Below are positions 9,342-18,639 of a DNA stretch of 64,000 bases, in pieces (positions within the stretch are counted from its first letter, which is position 1; each line of letters starts with the position of its first letter). The notes under the pieces were generated by a model. That model ran no database searches. It was not told the origin of the DNA and saw only the letters and a list, made by a program, of their open reading frames with translations. A program made the position numbers and the translations under genes. The DNA is from RPQJ01 sp963707145 (GTDB taxonomy: Bacteria; Pseudomonadota; Gammaproteobacteria; Steroidobacterales; Steroidobacteraceae), in contig CAVPOQ010000009.1 in the NCBI GenBank assembly GCA_963707145.1, positions 124,001 through 188,000 of the forward strand. The letters are read 5' to 3'.

Positions 9342-10577
9342 ATGTTCGCGAACAGGCGTCGGAAGATTCAGGGTTGTGCTGCGGTCGGTACATCGGCGGC
9401 GGTCGCGCTGCTCGCCAGCGCCTCTGCCGTGGCCGAGGACACCGGTCGCTCGTTCGAGATCTACGGCTTCGCGCAGGCCGACGCGATCTACGACTTCGGG
9501 CGGATGAACCCGGACTGGGACGACGCGTTCCGGCCGTCGAAGATCGCCAATCCCGAGGGCATTTACGGCAGCAACGGGCAGTCGAGCGTGTCGGTCAAGC
9601 AGAGCCGCTTCGGCGTCAAGGGCACGATGCCGACGGCGGAAGGCCGCGCGCCAATCGACTTCAAGTTCGAGTTCGACCTGTTCGGTACCGGCGTCGATGC
9701 CGGCCAGACGACGTTCCGGCTGCGGCATGCCTACGCCGAGTGGGGCTCGCTGCTGGCCGGGCAGACCAACAGCATCTTCATGGACATCGACGTCTTCCCC
9801 AACGTGATCGACTACTGGGGGCCGAACGGCATGGTGTTCTGGCGCAACGTCCAGATCCGCTGGACGCCGTACCGGACGGACTCGAGTTCGTTTGCGATCG
9901 GCATCGAGGAGCCGAGCAACGACGTCGACATCGGGCAGGTCCGCGAGTTCGATCCGGAGCTCGGCGACGACATCCAGAGCAACGAGGAGATCCCGAACCT
10001 CGCCGCGCACTTCCGCACCCAGGGCGACTGGGGGCACGTGCAGGTCGCGGGCATCCTGCGCTCGCTCGGCTACGACACGAAGGGCACCCCGCAAAACGAG
10101 CCGAAGGGCGACACGCTGGGATGGGGCATCAACCTGAGCGGCACGATCAACACCTGGGGCAAGGACAAGGTGCTCCTGCAGTACATGTACGGACACGGCG
10201 TCGCGAGCTACATGAACGACGGCGGCATGGACCTCGCGCCGGAAGGGCGCCTGCCCAGCGGGACCGACCCGGGCAACGTCGACGCGGAAGCGGTGCCGCT
10301 CACGGGCATCGTCGCGTACTACGACCACTACTGGAACGACGAGTTCTCGTCCTCGATCGGCTACAGCACGACGTTCGTCGACAACACGAACCTGCAGACC
10401 GACGACACCTACAAGAGCGGCCAGTACGCATCGGCCAATCTGCTGTACTACCCGGTGCCGAACGTGATGATCGGCGGCGAGGTGATCTGGGGCGAACTCG
10501 AGTACAAGGACGGCTCGAACGAGGACGACGTTCGCGTGCAGTTCTCGGTGAAGTACAGCTGGGGCAAGACATTCTGA
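9342..10577 (+). CDS. DcaP-like trimeric porin
   Basis: Outer-membrane beta-barrel of the DcaP family, about 411 residues. The ATG is preceded by AAGGAGAC; longer upstream starts lack a comparable site. A positively charged signal peptide (MFANRRRKIQG to ASASAVAED) leads to EIYGFAQADAIYDFGRM, the hallmark opening of DcaP. Next come the KQSRFGVKG strand and the FRLRHAYAEWGSLLAGQTNS loop region. The last residue is Phe in KYSWGKTF, as expected for barrel assembly. DcaP proteins take up small anionic substrates such as dicarboxylates. Together with the downstream exported glutaminase (14-bp gap) this suggests amino-acid or dicarboxylate entry. The specificity is inferred. Confidence 0.85.
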   Translation: MFANRRRKIQGCAAVGTSAAVALLASASAVAEDTGRSFEIYGFAQADAIYDFGRMNPDWDDAFRPSKIANPEGIYGSNGQSSVSVKQSRFGVKGTMPTAEGRAPIDFKFEFDLFGTGVDAGQTTFRLRHAYAEWGSLLAGQTNSIFMDIDVFPNVIDYWGPNGMVFWRNVQIRWTPYRTDSSSFAIGIEEPSNDVDIGQVREFDPELGDDIQSNEEIPNLAAHFRTQGDWGHVQVAGILRSLGYDTKGTPQNEPKGDTLGWGINLSGTINTWGKDKVLLQYMYGHGVASYMNDGGMDLAPEGRLPSGTDPGNVDAEAVPLTGIVAYYDHYWNDEFSSSIGYSTTFVDNTNLQTDDTYKSGQYASANLLYYPVPNVMIGGEVIWGELEYKDGSNEDDVRVQFSVKYSWGKTF

Positions 10578-10591
10578 TCCGGAGACAGGCA

Positions 10592-11647
10592 ATGAACGCG
10601 AGCAAGACGATCTCGACCATCACGGTGTTTCAGCAGGTGGCGGTCGCCCTGGCGGCCACGCTGTCTCTGGCTGCCGCGGCGCCGGCCTGGGCGAAAGGAC
10701 CCGTCCCCGACCCGGCAGTGAAGGACTTCCAGCGCCTGGTGAACGCGGCCTACACGAAGTACAAGGACCTCAAGGACGGCAAGAATGCCGACTACATCCC
10801 GATCCTGACCGAGACGCCGAGCGACCTGTTCGGCGTGGTGATCGTCACGAAGGACGGCAAGGTCTACAGCGCGGGCGACGTGGACTACGTGTTCTCGATC
10901 CAGTCCGTGTCGAAGCCGTTCACCGCGGCGCTGGTCATGACCGAGCAGGGCCCCGAGGTCCTCAAGGAGAAGATCGGCGTCGAGCCCACGGGCATGGCGT
11001 TCAACTCGAAGCTGGCACTCGCGGTCTACGAGAACTCCGTGAATCCGCTGGTCAACGCCGGCGCGATCGCGGCCGTGAGCCTCGTGCAGGCCACGTCGGA
11101 GCAGGAGCGCTGGACCAAGGTGCAGCAGAACCTCAGCGACTTCGCGGGCCGGCCGCTGACGGTGCTCGAGAAGGTGTACGAGTCGGAGTACTCGACGGCC
11201 TTCGGTAACCGCGGCATTGCGAACCTGCTCTACAACTGGGGCCGCCTCTACAGCGAGCCGGAGGAGGCGCTCCGGGTCTACACGCGCGAGTGCTCCGTCG
11301 GCGTCAGCGCCAGGGATCTCGGCATGATGGGCGCGACACTCGCCAACGGCGGCGTCAACCCGCTGACGAAGAAGCAGGTGATGCCGGCGAAGCACGTGCC
11401 GGAGCTGCTGGCGGTGATGGCCACGGCCGGCTTCTACGACGAATCGGGCGACTGGATGTACACGGCGGGCCTGCCGGCCAAGACCGGCGTGGGCGGCGGC
11501 ATCGTCGCGGTGGTCCCGGGACGCTTCGCCATTGCGGCGTTCTCGCCCCGGCTGAACGAGGCGGGTAACAGCGTCCGTTCGCTGAAGGCGATCCGTGACA
11601 TCGCCGGCGAGCTCGGCGTGGGCGTGTTCGGGGCGAACCCGGACTGA
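10592..11647 (+). CDS. glsA: Exported glutaminase (beta-lactamase-like serine glutaminase)
   Basis: Hydrolyses L-glutamine to glutamate and ammonia. 351 residues; ATG preceded by GGAGA. A Sec signal (LAATLSLAAAAPAWA) makes this periplasmic, whereas most bacterial GlsA enzymes are cytosolic. The catalytic Ser-x-x-Lys pair is visible at Ser105/Lys108 in SIQSVSKPF. The usual NPLVNAGAIA, ANGGVNPLT and KTGVGGGI segments follow. It lies between two porin genes, so its substrate may enter through them and its products, glutamate and ammonia, form outside the cytoplasm. No defects seen. Confidence 0.92.
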   Translation: MNASKTISTITVFQQVAVALAATLSLAAAAPAWAKGPVPDPAVKDFQRLVNAAYTKYKDLKDGKNADYIPILTETPSDLFGVVIVTKDGKVYSAGDVDYVFSIQSVSKPFTAALVMTEQGPEVLKEKIGVEPTGMAFNSKLALAVYENSVNPLVNAGAIAAVSLVQATSEQERWTKVQQNLSDFAGRPLTVLEKVYESEYSTAFGNRGIANLLYNWGRLYSEPEEALRVYTRECSVGVSARDLGMMGATLANGGVNPLTKKQVMPAKHVPELLAVMATAGFYDESGDWMYTAGLPAKTGVGGGIVAVVPGRFAIAAFSPRLNEAGNSVRSLKAIRDIAGELGVGVFGANPD

Positions 11648-11696
11648 CTTCGAGTTGCAGGCCCGCGCTGCGGTCCCACCGACCCTCAGGTGATTT

Positions 11697-13247
11697 GTGT
11701 CCATTCTCAGAGCCTCAATTGCGGTCGCGCTCGCCCTGGCAGCGACGATCGCCAGTGCCGAAGGATCAAAGCCGTCGATCGATGAGCGCCTGCAGCAACT
11801 CGAAGCCGAGCAGGCGAGGATGAAGCAGCAGCTCGCCGAGCGCGACGCCGAGATCCAGCAGCTGCGGCGCGAGTTGCAGGCAGAGCAGGCACAGGCGGGT
11901 GCGGCCGCCGCCCCGGCGGTCGCTGCGACGGCACCCGTGCAGCCCCCGGCCGCGGCAGGATCCACGGTGGCCCCGAAGCAGGGGATCGAACCAGCCGATC
12001 AGTACCAGGTGGCCGGCCAGCCGCCCCCGGCCCCAGACCAGCCCGAGGCGCGTGAGGAAACCTGGGGCGTCTACGACCCAGGTGTCGGATTCCTGGTGGG
12101 ACGCAACAAGTACGGCGAGCTCGACCTCAGTGCCTATGCCCTGGCGCGCTACATCGACCAGAACGACTCCGACGGAGTCTTCACGGATCACCTCGGCAAC
12201 GAGCGCACGGTCGATGCCCGCAACGACATCTTCTCCCACCGGGTCATGGTCTGGCTCAAGGGCTGGGTCGGGGACCCGAAGCTCGTGTACACGATCACCA
12301 TGTGGACGGTGAACACCACCGATCAGCAGGCGATCTTCGCGAACCTGGGGTACCAGTTCAGTCCGAAGTTCAGCCTCTATGCCGGCATGGTCGGCAACCC
12401 CGGCTCACGCTCCCTGGTGGGCTCCCACCCGTACTGGCTCGGCAACGACCGCGTCATGGCGGACGAGTTCTTCCGCCCCTATTTCGGCTCGGGTGTCTAC
12501 GCGAACGGCGAGATCCTGCCGGGGCTCTGGTACCAGGCGGTGGTTTCGAACAACAACAGCGCCCTCGGCATCAAGGCGAGCCAGCTGGATCGCAAGATGA
12601 CGACCGGGGCGACGATGTGGTGGATGCCGACCACGCACGAGTTCGGTCCGCGCGGCGCATACGGCGACTGGGAGTGGCACGAGGAGCTGGCGACACGGTT
12701 CGGTTTCGGATACGTCGACAGCCCCGAGCAGAGCTTCCGGGACAGCTCGGGCAGCGCCGGCAACACGACGCTGCGCCTCGCGGACTCGGTCAACCTGTTC
12801 GAGACCGGTGCGCTGGCGCCCGGGGTGACGATCCAGAACGCCGATTACCAGGTGCTCTCGGTCGACGCGGGCATCAAGTACAAGGGCGTCTTCCTGCAGG
12901 CCGAGTACTACCAGCGCTGGCTCGACAACTTCGACGCCGACGGTCTCCTGCCTGTCCGGGAGATCAAGGACAGTGGCTTCTACGTGCAGGGCGCGTTCTT
13001 CCCGATCCGGCGCGTGCTCGAGCTCTATGCGGCGACCTCGCAGATCTACGGCGACAGCGGCGCGGGATTCGGCAACTCCACGGAGTATCTCATCGGTACG
13101 AACTGGTACCCGTTCGACACGCGCAACCACCGCCTCAACCTGCAGCTGATGGACGTCAACGGCTCGCCCGTGAGCAGCACCTTCGGCTACTACACGGGCG
13201 GACAGGACGGCTGGACGCTGGCTACGGCGTTCTCGATCTTTTTCTAG
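11697..13247 (+). CDS. OprP/OprO-like porin with N-terminal coiled coil
   Basis: 516 residues from a GTG start. A signal peptide (SIAVALALAATIASAEG) precedes a heptad-rich coiled coil (residues about 27-68, RLQQLEAEQARMKQQLAERD) and an Ala/Pro linker. The rest is a barrel ending in FSIFF, with terminal Phe. The same order of coiled coil plus barrel is seen in phosphate-selective OprP/OprO porins and in trimeric sugar porins. Strand motifs such as YAGMVGNPGSRSLVGSHPYW and QAEYYQRWLDNF are present. The coiled coil probably stabilises the trimer. It sits 49 bp after glutaminase; the substrate is unknown. Confidence 0.8.
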   Translation: MSILRASIAVALALAATIASAEGSKPSIDERLQQLEAEQARMKQQLAERDAEIQQLRRELQAEQAQAGAAAAPAVAATAPVQPPAAAGSTVAPKQGIEPADQYQVAGQPPPAPDQPEAREETWGVYDPGVGFLVGRNKYGELDLSAYALARYIDQNDSDGVFTDHLGNERTVDARNDIFSHRVMVWLKGWVGDPKLVYTITMWTVNTTDQQAIFANLGYQFSPKFSLYAGMVGNPGSRSLVGSHPYWLGNDRVMADEFFRPYFGSGVYANGEILPGLWYQAVVSNNNSALGIKASQLDRKMTTGATMWWMPTTHEFGPRGAYGDWEWHEELATRFGFGYVDSPEQSFRDSSGSAGNTTLRLADSVNLFETGALAPGVTIQNADYQVLSVDAGIKYKGVFLQAEYYQRWLDNFDADGLLPVREIKDSGFYVQGAFFPIRRVLELYAATSQIYGDSGAGFGNSTEYLIGTNWYPFDTRNHRLNLQLMDVNGSPVSSTFGYYTGGQDGWTLATAFSIFF

Positions 13248-13257
13248 GGGTATCAGC

Positions 13258-14439
13258 ATGTCAGTGCAGCGCAGCCACGGTCGAGAGCGGTTGTGGCTCG
13301 TCGTCGCCCTTGGAGTCGCTGCGCTGTGGCTCGGCGGCGCGGTACAGGCTGCGCCGGCCCCGGGCTGTCTCTTCAACGACTCCCACTTTCACCTGACGAA
13401 CTACGTCCAGCAGGGAACCGACATGCACAGGTACCTCGAGATCATGGGCGACAAGGTCGGCCGCTCGACGCTGTTCGGCATCCCGCTGCAGCAGACGTGG
13501 TCGTACGAGAACTCGGGTGAGTACGCTCCGACCTACTACCTGCAGTCGGATGCGCCGCTCTACTACTACTCGTTCACCGACGCCTACATCGCGAATGCGT
13601 ACCTGAAGCTCACCCCCGGGCAGCGCAAGCGGCTCGACCCGATGATCACGGGCTTCAACCCCGCCGACATGTACGCGGTGGACCACATCCGGCGCGTGCT
13701 CGAGACCTACCCGGGCGTGTTCTCCGGCATCGGCGAGTTCACCATCCACAAGGAATTCGTGTCGTCCAAGGTGGCCGGCGAGATCGCCAGCCTGAGCAAC
13801 CCGGCGCTCGACCGGATCCTCGATTTCGCCGGCGAGGTCGGCCTCGTCGTCATCCTGCACAGCGACATGGACATGCCGTTCGCCAAGGCGGGCGCCACGC
13901 CCGTGTTCCTCCAGCAGATGAGGGACCTGCTCCGGCGTCACCCGAAAACCACGATCATCTGGGCACACATCGGCCTGGGCCGCGTCGTACACCCCGTGCA
14001 GGCGCAGGCGTCGGCGGGTGCGACGGAACGCAACCCGACGTACCGCGCGCTGGTCGAGGCCCTGCTGGGCGACCCGACGTTGAGCCACGTCTACTTCGAC
14101 ATCTCGTGGGACGAGGTCGCGAAGTACCTGGTGTCCTCGCCGGAAGCCATCGGCAACACCGTGGCGGTGTTCAACCAGTATCCGGACCGCTTCCTGTTCG
14201 GGACCGACAACGTTGCGCCGGCCGACCAGGCGGCCCAGCTGCGCGTCTACCACCTGTGGGACCCGATCTGGGCGCAGCTCACACCGGAGGCGAGCCGCAA
14301 GGTCCGGCTCGGCAACTACGAGCGGCTGTTCGACGCTGCCCGCGCTGAGGGTGCGTGCCTGGGAAGCGGTGAACGTCAAATGACGGCATGTCCGATCCGC
14401 TTCGAGACTATCCGCGCGAGTGGCTGCGCCCGGACATGA
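13258..14439 (+). CDS. Exported amidohydrolase (amidohydrolase_2, TIM-barrel)
   Basis: Metal-dependent hydrolase with a signal peptide (LWLVVALGVAALWLGGAVQA). The first metal motif appears as DSHFHL, then a conserved GIGEFTIHKEF strand, VVILHSD, TTIIWAHIGLG, and the terminal FLFGTDNVAP with the last metal Asp. The sequenced frame runs to 14439, 52 bp into SulP. One base near 14338 is probably lost: the neighbouring frame gives a natural end, LRVRAWEAVNVK, with TGA at 14381-14383, four bases before the next ATG. Its place between porins and transporters suggests breakdown of an imported compound. Substrate unknown. Confidence 0.8.
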   Translation: MSVQRSHGRERLWLVVALGVAALWLGGAVQAAPAPGCLFNDSHFHLTNYVQQGTDMHRYLEIMGDKVGRSTLFGIPLQQTWSYENSGEYAPTYYLQSDAPLYYYSFTDAYIANAYLKLTPGQRKRLDPMITGFNPADMYAVDHIRRVLETYPGVFSGIGEFTIHKEFVSSKVAGEIASLSNPALDRILDFAGEVGLVVILHSDMDMPFAKAGATPVFLQQMRDLLRRHPKTTIIWAHIGLGRVVHPVQAQASAGATERNPTYRALVEALLGDPTLSHVYFDISWDEVAKYLVSSPEAIGNTVAVFNQYPDRFLFGTDNVAPADQAAQLRVYHLWDPIWAQLTPEASRKVRLGNYERLFDAARAEGACLGSGERQMTACPIRFETIRASGCART

Positions 14440-16041
14440 TCGCCGGGCTCACCGCGGCGGCGGTCGTGGTGCCGAAGGCGATGGCCTACGCCACCATCGC
14501 CGGCCTGCCCGTGCAGGTGGGCCTCTACACCGCGTTCGTGCCGATGGTGATCTACGCCCTGCTCGGCACGTCGCGGCCGCTGAGCGTCAGCACCACGACC
14601 ACGATCGCGATCCTGACGGCGGCCGCGCTCGGCATGGTGGCGCCCGGCGGCGGACCCGCCGCGCTCGTCGACGGCCGCCGCGACGCTGTCGGTGATGGTG
14701 GGCCTGGCGCTGGTCCTGGCCAACGTGCTGCGGCTCGGCTTCGTGGCGAACTTCATCTCCGAGCCGGTGCTCACCGGGTTCAAGTCCGGCATCGGCCTGG
14801 TGATCGTCGTCGACCAGGTGCCGAAGCTGCTGGGGATCCACATCGAGAAGGTCGGGCTTCTTCCGCGACCTGCTGGCGATCGTGCAGCACCTGCCGCAGT
14901 CGTCGCTCGTCACGGTGCTGCTGTCGCTCGGCATCATGGCGTTCATCTTCGGCCTCGAGCGCTTCCTGCCGAAGGCGCCGGCGCCGCTGCTGGCCGTCGC
15001 TGCCGCCATCGCGGCGTCCGCGCTGCTCGGCCTGCAGGCTGCCGGTGTCGCGATGGTCGGCGAGGTGCCGCGCGGCCTGCCGTCGTTCGTCCTGCCGCAG
15101 CTCGATCTGCGTCCGGCAGCTCTGGCCGGCGGCGGTCGGCATCGCGCTCATGAGCTTCACCGAGTCGATCGCCGCGGGCCGGGCCTTCGCCGAGCCGCAG
15201 GAACCGCGGCCGCTGCCGAACCGCGAGTTGCTCGCCCTCGGGCTCGCGAACGCCGGCGGCGGCCTGTTCGGCGCGATGCCGGCCGGCGGCGGCACGTCGC
15301 AGACGGCCGTCAACCGCCATGCCGGCGCCAGGACCCAGGTCGCCGAACTCGTGACGGCCGCCGGTGCGCTCGCGACGCTGCTGCTGCTCGCGCCGTACAT
15401 CGCACTGATGCCGAAGGCGGCGCTGGCCGCGGTCGTCATCGTCTACTCGTTCGACCTGATCAAGCCGTCGGAATTCGTCGCGATCCGCGGCGTGCGGACC
15501 GCCGAGTTCCGCTGGGCACTCGATCGCCTTCGCCGGCGTCGTGATGCTCGGCACGCTGCAGGGCATCGTCGTCGCCGTCATCGTCTCGCTGCTGTCGCTG
15601 GCGCGCCAGGCCTACAATCCGCCCGTGTACGCGCTCGGCCGCAAGCGCGGCACGACCGTGTTCCGGGCCGTGTCGGCCGAGCACCCCGACGACGAGCAGT
15701 GGCCGGGACTGCTGATGCTGCGCATGGAGGGCCGCCTGTTCTTCGCCAACGCGGAGCGCGTCGCCGACCATCCTCTGGTCGCGGGTCGAGCAGGCGAGGC
15801 CGAGCGTGCTGCTGCTCGACTGTCGCGCCATCTTCGACGTGGAGTACACGGCGCTCAAGGTGCTGGCCGAGGTCGAGGAGAAGTTCCGGCGTGCCGGATG
15901 CGAGCTGTGGATCGCAGGACTGAACCCGGCGGTGTTCGAAGTGGTCGAACGGTCGAGGCTGGGCAAGACGCTCGGGCACGGACGGATGTTCCTGAACATG
16001 CAGGCGGCAGTGGAGAGATTCCAGCGAAGGGGTGCGACTGA
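14388..16041 (+). CDS. SulP-family anion transporter with STAS domain, at least five frameshifts
   Basis: SLC26/SulP permease. The N-terminus DMIAGLTAAAVVVPKAMAYATI, the transmembrane segments, the SFTESIAAGRAFAEP motif and the C-terminal STAS domain (LLLDCRAIFDVEYTALKVL) are all present but in successive frames. Shifts lie near 14668, 14855 (GGG for GG), 15110, 15522 (extra G), 15778 and perhaps 16030. If the last is corrected, the protein ends FQRRGCD with its TGA overlapping the PPK2 ATG. That conserved sequence persists across every shift argues for sequencing error rather than decay. Homologues import sulfate, bicarbonate or dicarboxylates; which applies here is unknown. Confidence 0.75.
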
Positions 16042-16928
16042 TGAGCAAGAGATCCGGCAAGGACAAGTGTTGAGCGCGCGGGCCAGGGTCGTCGCAAGGG
16101 CGAAGGGCGTGGCCGCTGCACGAGCAGCGGAAAGGCGAAGGCCGAGGGCGGCGGCAAGCTGAAGGGCAAGGACTACGAGAAGGAACTCGCCCGGCTGCAC
16201 GTCGAACTCGTCAAGCTGCAGCGCTGGGTCGTGGCGACCGGAGCGAAGGTCTGCATCCTCTTCGAGGGCCGCGACGGTGCCGGCAAGGGCGGGACGATCA
16301 AGGCCATCACGGAGCGCGTGAGCCCGCGGGTGTTCCGGGTGATCGCGCTGCCGGCGCCCACCGAGCGCGAGAAGAGCCAGATGTACATGCAGCGCTACCT
16401 GCCGCACCTGCCGGCGGCCGGCGAGATCGTGATCTTCGACCGCAGCTGGTACAACCGCGCTGGCGTCGAGCGCGTGATGGGCTTCTGCACGGACGAGCAG
16501 GCGCAGCGAAGTTCCTGAAGGCCGCCCCGCTCGTCGAGCAGGCGATCGTGGATTCCGGGGTGATCCTGCTCAAGTACTGGCTCGAAGTGACGCCTGAAGA
16601 GCAGACACGGCGCCTCAAGGCGCGCATCGACGACGGGCGCAAGCTCTGGAAGCTCACGGGCATGGACCTCAAGTCGTACAGCCGCTGGTTCGACTACTCC
16701 CGGGCGCGCGACGAGATGTTCGCCGCGACCGACACGGGCTTCGCGCCGTGGTACGTGGTCCGTTCCGACGACAAGAAGCGGGCCCGCCTGAACCTGATCA
16801 GCCACTTGCTGAGCAGGATTCCCTACGAGGAACCGAAGCGCGAGAAGGTGAAGCTGCCGAAGCGGCAGAAGCCGCACGGCTATCGCGAGCCCAAGTACCC
16901 GTACAAGTACGTGGAGGAGCGGTTCTGA
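16041..16928 (+). CDS. ppk2: Polyphosphate kinase 2 (PPK2), frameshifted
   Basis: Transfers phosphate between polyphosphate and nucleotides (mostly NDP to NTP in single-domain class I enzymes). Walker A is FEGRDGAGKGGTIK, Walker B and lid region FDRSWYNRAGVERVMGF, and the C-terminus holds YSRARDEMFAATDT and RARLNLISHLL. A Lys/Gly-rich N-terminal segment of about 50 residues comes first. Frames break near 16066 and 16503, each by one or two bases; both flanks are conserved. The ATG overlaps the inferred SulP stop. It sits within a gene train that also holds glycogen phosphorylase, supporting a reserve-energy theme. Confidence 0.82.
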
Positions 16929-18066
16929 GCGACCTGACCGCACCCGTCGAAGGGATCTCCGCCGCGTTCCGAACTCGCGCGCGTCACGCTGTCGGTGCTG
17001 TTCATCGGCGGGCTGATCGCGGGTTCGCTGTGGGTCCTGTCGCCGTTCCTCGCGGCCTTCATCTGGGCCACGATGATCGTGGTGGCCACCTGGCCGCTGA
17101 TGCGCCGTGTCGAGTGCCTGTGCGGGGGGCGTCGGGCGCCCGCGGTCCTCGTGATGACACTCGGTCTGCTCGCGGTCCTGATCGTGCCGCTCGGCGTCGC
17201 GTTCCAGGCGATCTTCGAGCACGCGGGCGACCTCGTCGCGCTGCTCGGGCGGCTCCCGACCCTGCCGGTGCCCGCCGCACCGGAGTGGCTCGCCAGGGTG
17301 CCGATCGTGGGCGAGCGTCTGCAGGAGGCCTGGAGTCGTCTGGCCGGCGAGGGTGTCACGGACCTGATGGTGCAGGCGCAGCCTTACGCCCGCGCGGCCG
17401 GTACGTGGCTCGCGCAGCACGCGGGCGGCTTCGCGCTGGTGCTCGTGCAGTTCGTGCTGATCGTGGTTCTCGCCGCAGTCCTCTACTCGGGCGGCGAGTC
17501 CTGGGCCGGGTGGGTGCGGCGGTTCGGGCAGCGGCTTGCCGGCGAGCAGGGCGAGCGCATGGTCGTGCTCGCCGGGCAGGCGATCCGCGGCGTGGCGCTC
17601 GGCGTGGTCGTCACGGCGCTGGTGCAGTCGGCGCTCGGCGGCATCGGGCTCGCGATCGCGGGCGTGCCCTTCGCGGCGGTGCTGACGGCGATCATGTTCG
17701 CGCTGTGCATCGCCCAGATCGGGCCGATCCTGGTGCTGCTGGCCGCGACGGCCTGGGCGTACTACAGCCTCGGGACCGGCTGGGGAACCTTCCTGCTGGT
17801 CTGGTCGCTGGTCGTCGGGCTGATGGACAACTTCCTGCGGCCGGTGCTGATCAAGCCGCGGGGCCGACCTGCCGCTGCTGCTGATCTTCGCCGGCGTCAT
17901 CGGCGGGCTGGTGGCGTTCGGCGTCGTCGGCATCTTCGTGGGACCGGTGCTGCTCGCGGTCGCCTACACCCTGCTCGACGACTGGGTCGGTGCCGACCCG
18001 AAGACCGCCGCCACCGCCGAGCGCGACCAGCAGTCAATGAAGCAATGGCAACGCATCACCAGGTGA
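16925..18066 (+). CDS. AI-2E/PerM-family permease (YdiK-like), two frameshifts
   Basis: About 380-residue inner-membrane protein of the AI-2E transporter family. N-terminal helices (LSVLFIGGLIAGSLWVLSPF) lead to a periplasmic amphipathic domain (about 90-180), then helices containing AGQAIRGVALGVVVTALVQS and the conserved DNFLRPVLIK motif. Shifts lie near 16970 (an extra C before GAACTCG) and 17865. The last helices (LPLLLIFAGVIGGLVAFG) and TLLDDWVG are clear. The start overlaps the PPK2 stop; as sequenced only a CTG is in frame, so a usual start may have been lost to error. Many members export organic compounds of unknown identity rather than AI-2. Confidence 0.78.
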
Positions 18067-18068
18067 GG

Positions 18069-18639
18069 ATGACGATGACTCAGCAATCCAGCTCTACGTC
18101 CGCGGGAACGCGCTGCGCGCGCGACCGTCGCGTCGCTCGCCGCACTGCTCGCGGCCATGCCGGCCCACGCCTCCTTCATGCAGGGCGAGACCCTGGCCAA
18201 GGCGGCGAACGTGATCGCCCTGATCGTCATCGTCCTGGTGCCGATCGTGCTCATCGTGGTGTTCTGGATGGTGCACGTGCTGCCCGAGAAGATCGCGCAC
18301 CAGCGTCACCACCCGCAGCAGGAAGCGATCCAGGTGCTGTGCCTGCTGTCGCTGGTGTTCGGTGGACTGCTGTGGCCGCTGGCGTGGCTGTGGGCCTACT
18401 CGAAGCCGGTGATGTACAAGATGGCTTACGGCCGGGACAAGCACGACCACTACTACGACGAGCTTGCGGCGCAGGACGGCGCGGAGGCGCGCGTGCTGCG
18501 CGACGACGTCGTGCGGCTGCGGTCCGAACTCGAGAAGCTCGTGGCCCGGGGCGGAGCGCCGGTGGAACTGTCCGAGATCCGTGACCAGCTGGCGGCGCTC
18601 GAGCCGCGGCTCGAGATCAAGGCGGAGGAGCGGCGCTGA
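18069..18639 (+). CDS. DUF3302 (YiaW/YibI-like) inner-membrane protein, frameshifted
   Basis: Small membrane protein paired with an HlyD-type adaptor, as in Escherichia coli yiaW-yiaV and yibI-yibH. A signal-like segment (TVASLAALLAAMPAHA), two helices (ALIVIVLVPIVLIVVFWMV and VLCLLSLVFGGLLWPLAWLW) and a charged C-terminal coiled coil (about 125-185) are visible. The helix-connecting HVLPEKIAHQRHHPQQEAI is typical of DUF3302. One base change near 18115 separates the first residues from the rest. Its TGA overlaps the ATG of the next gene. Role in the adaptor system not established. Confidence 0.75.

Noticed and set aside
5770..15530. GATC created at two frameshift sites (about 5776 and 15522), considered as a methylation-linked error or a targeted insertion
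   Set aside because: Other frameshift sites do not share it, and ATC is a common codon here, so an inserted G often makes GATC by chance.
14388..16041. SulP gene considered as a true pseudogene
   Set aside because: Five or more shifts but no loss of conserved residues and correct spacing to neighbours; neighbouring genes show the same error type, so sequence error is more likely.
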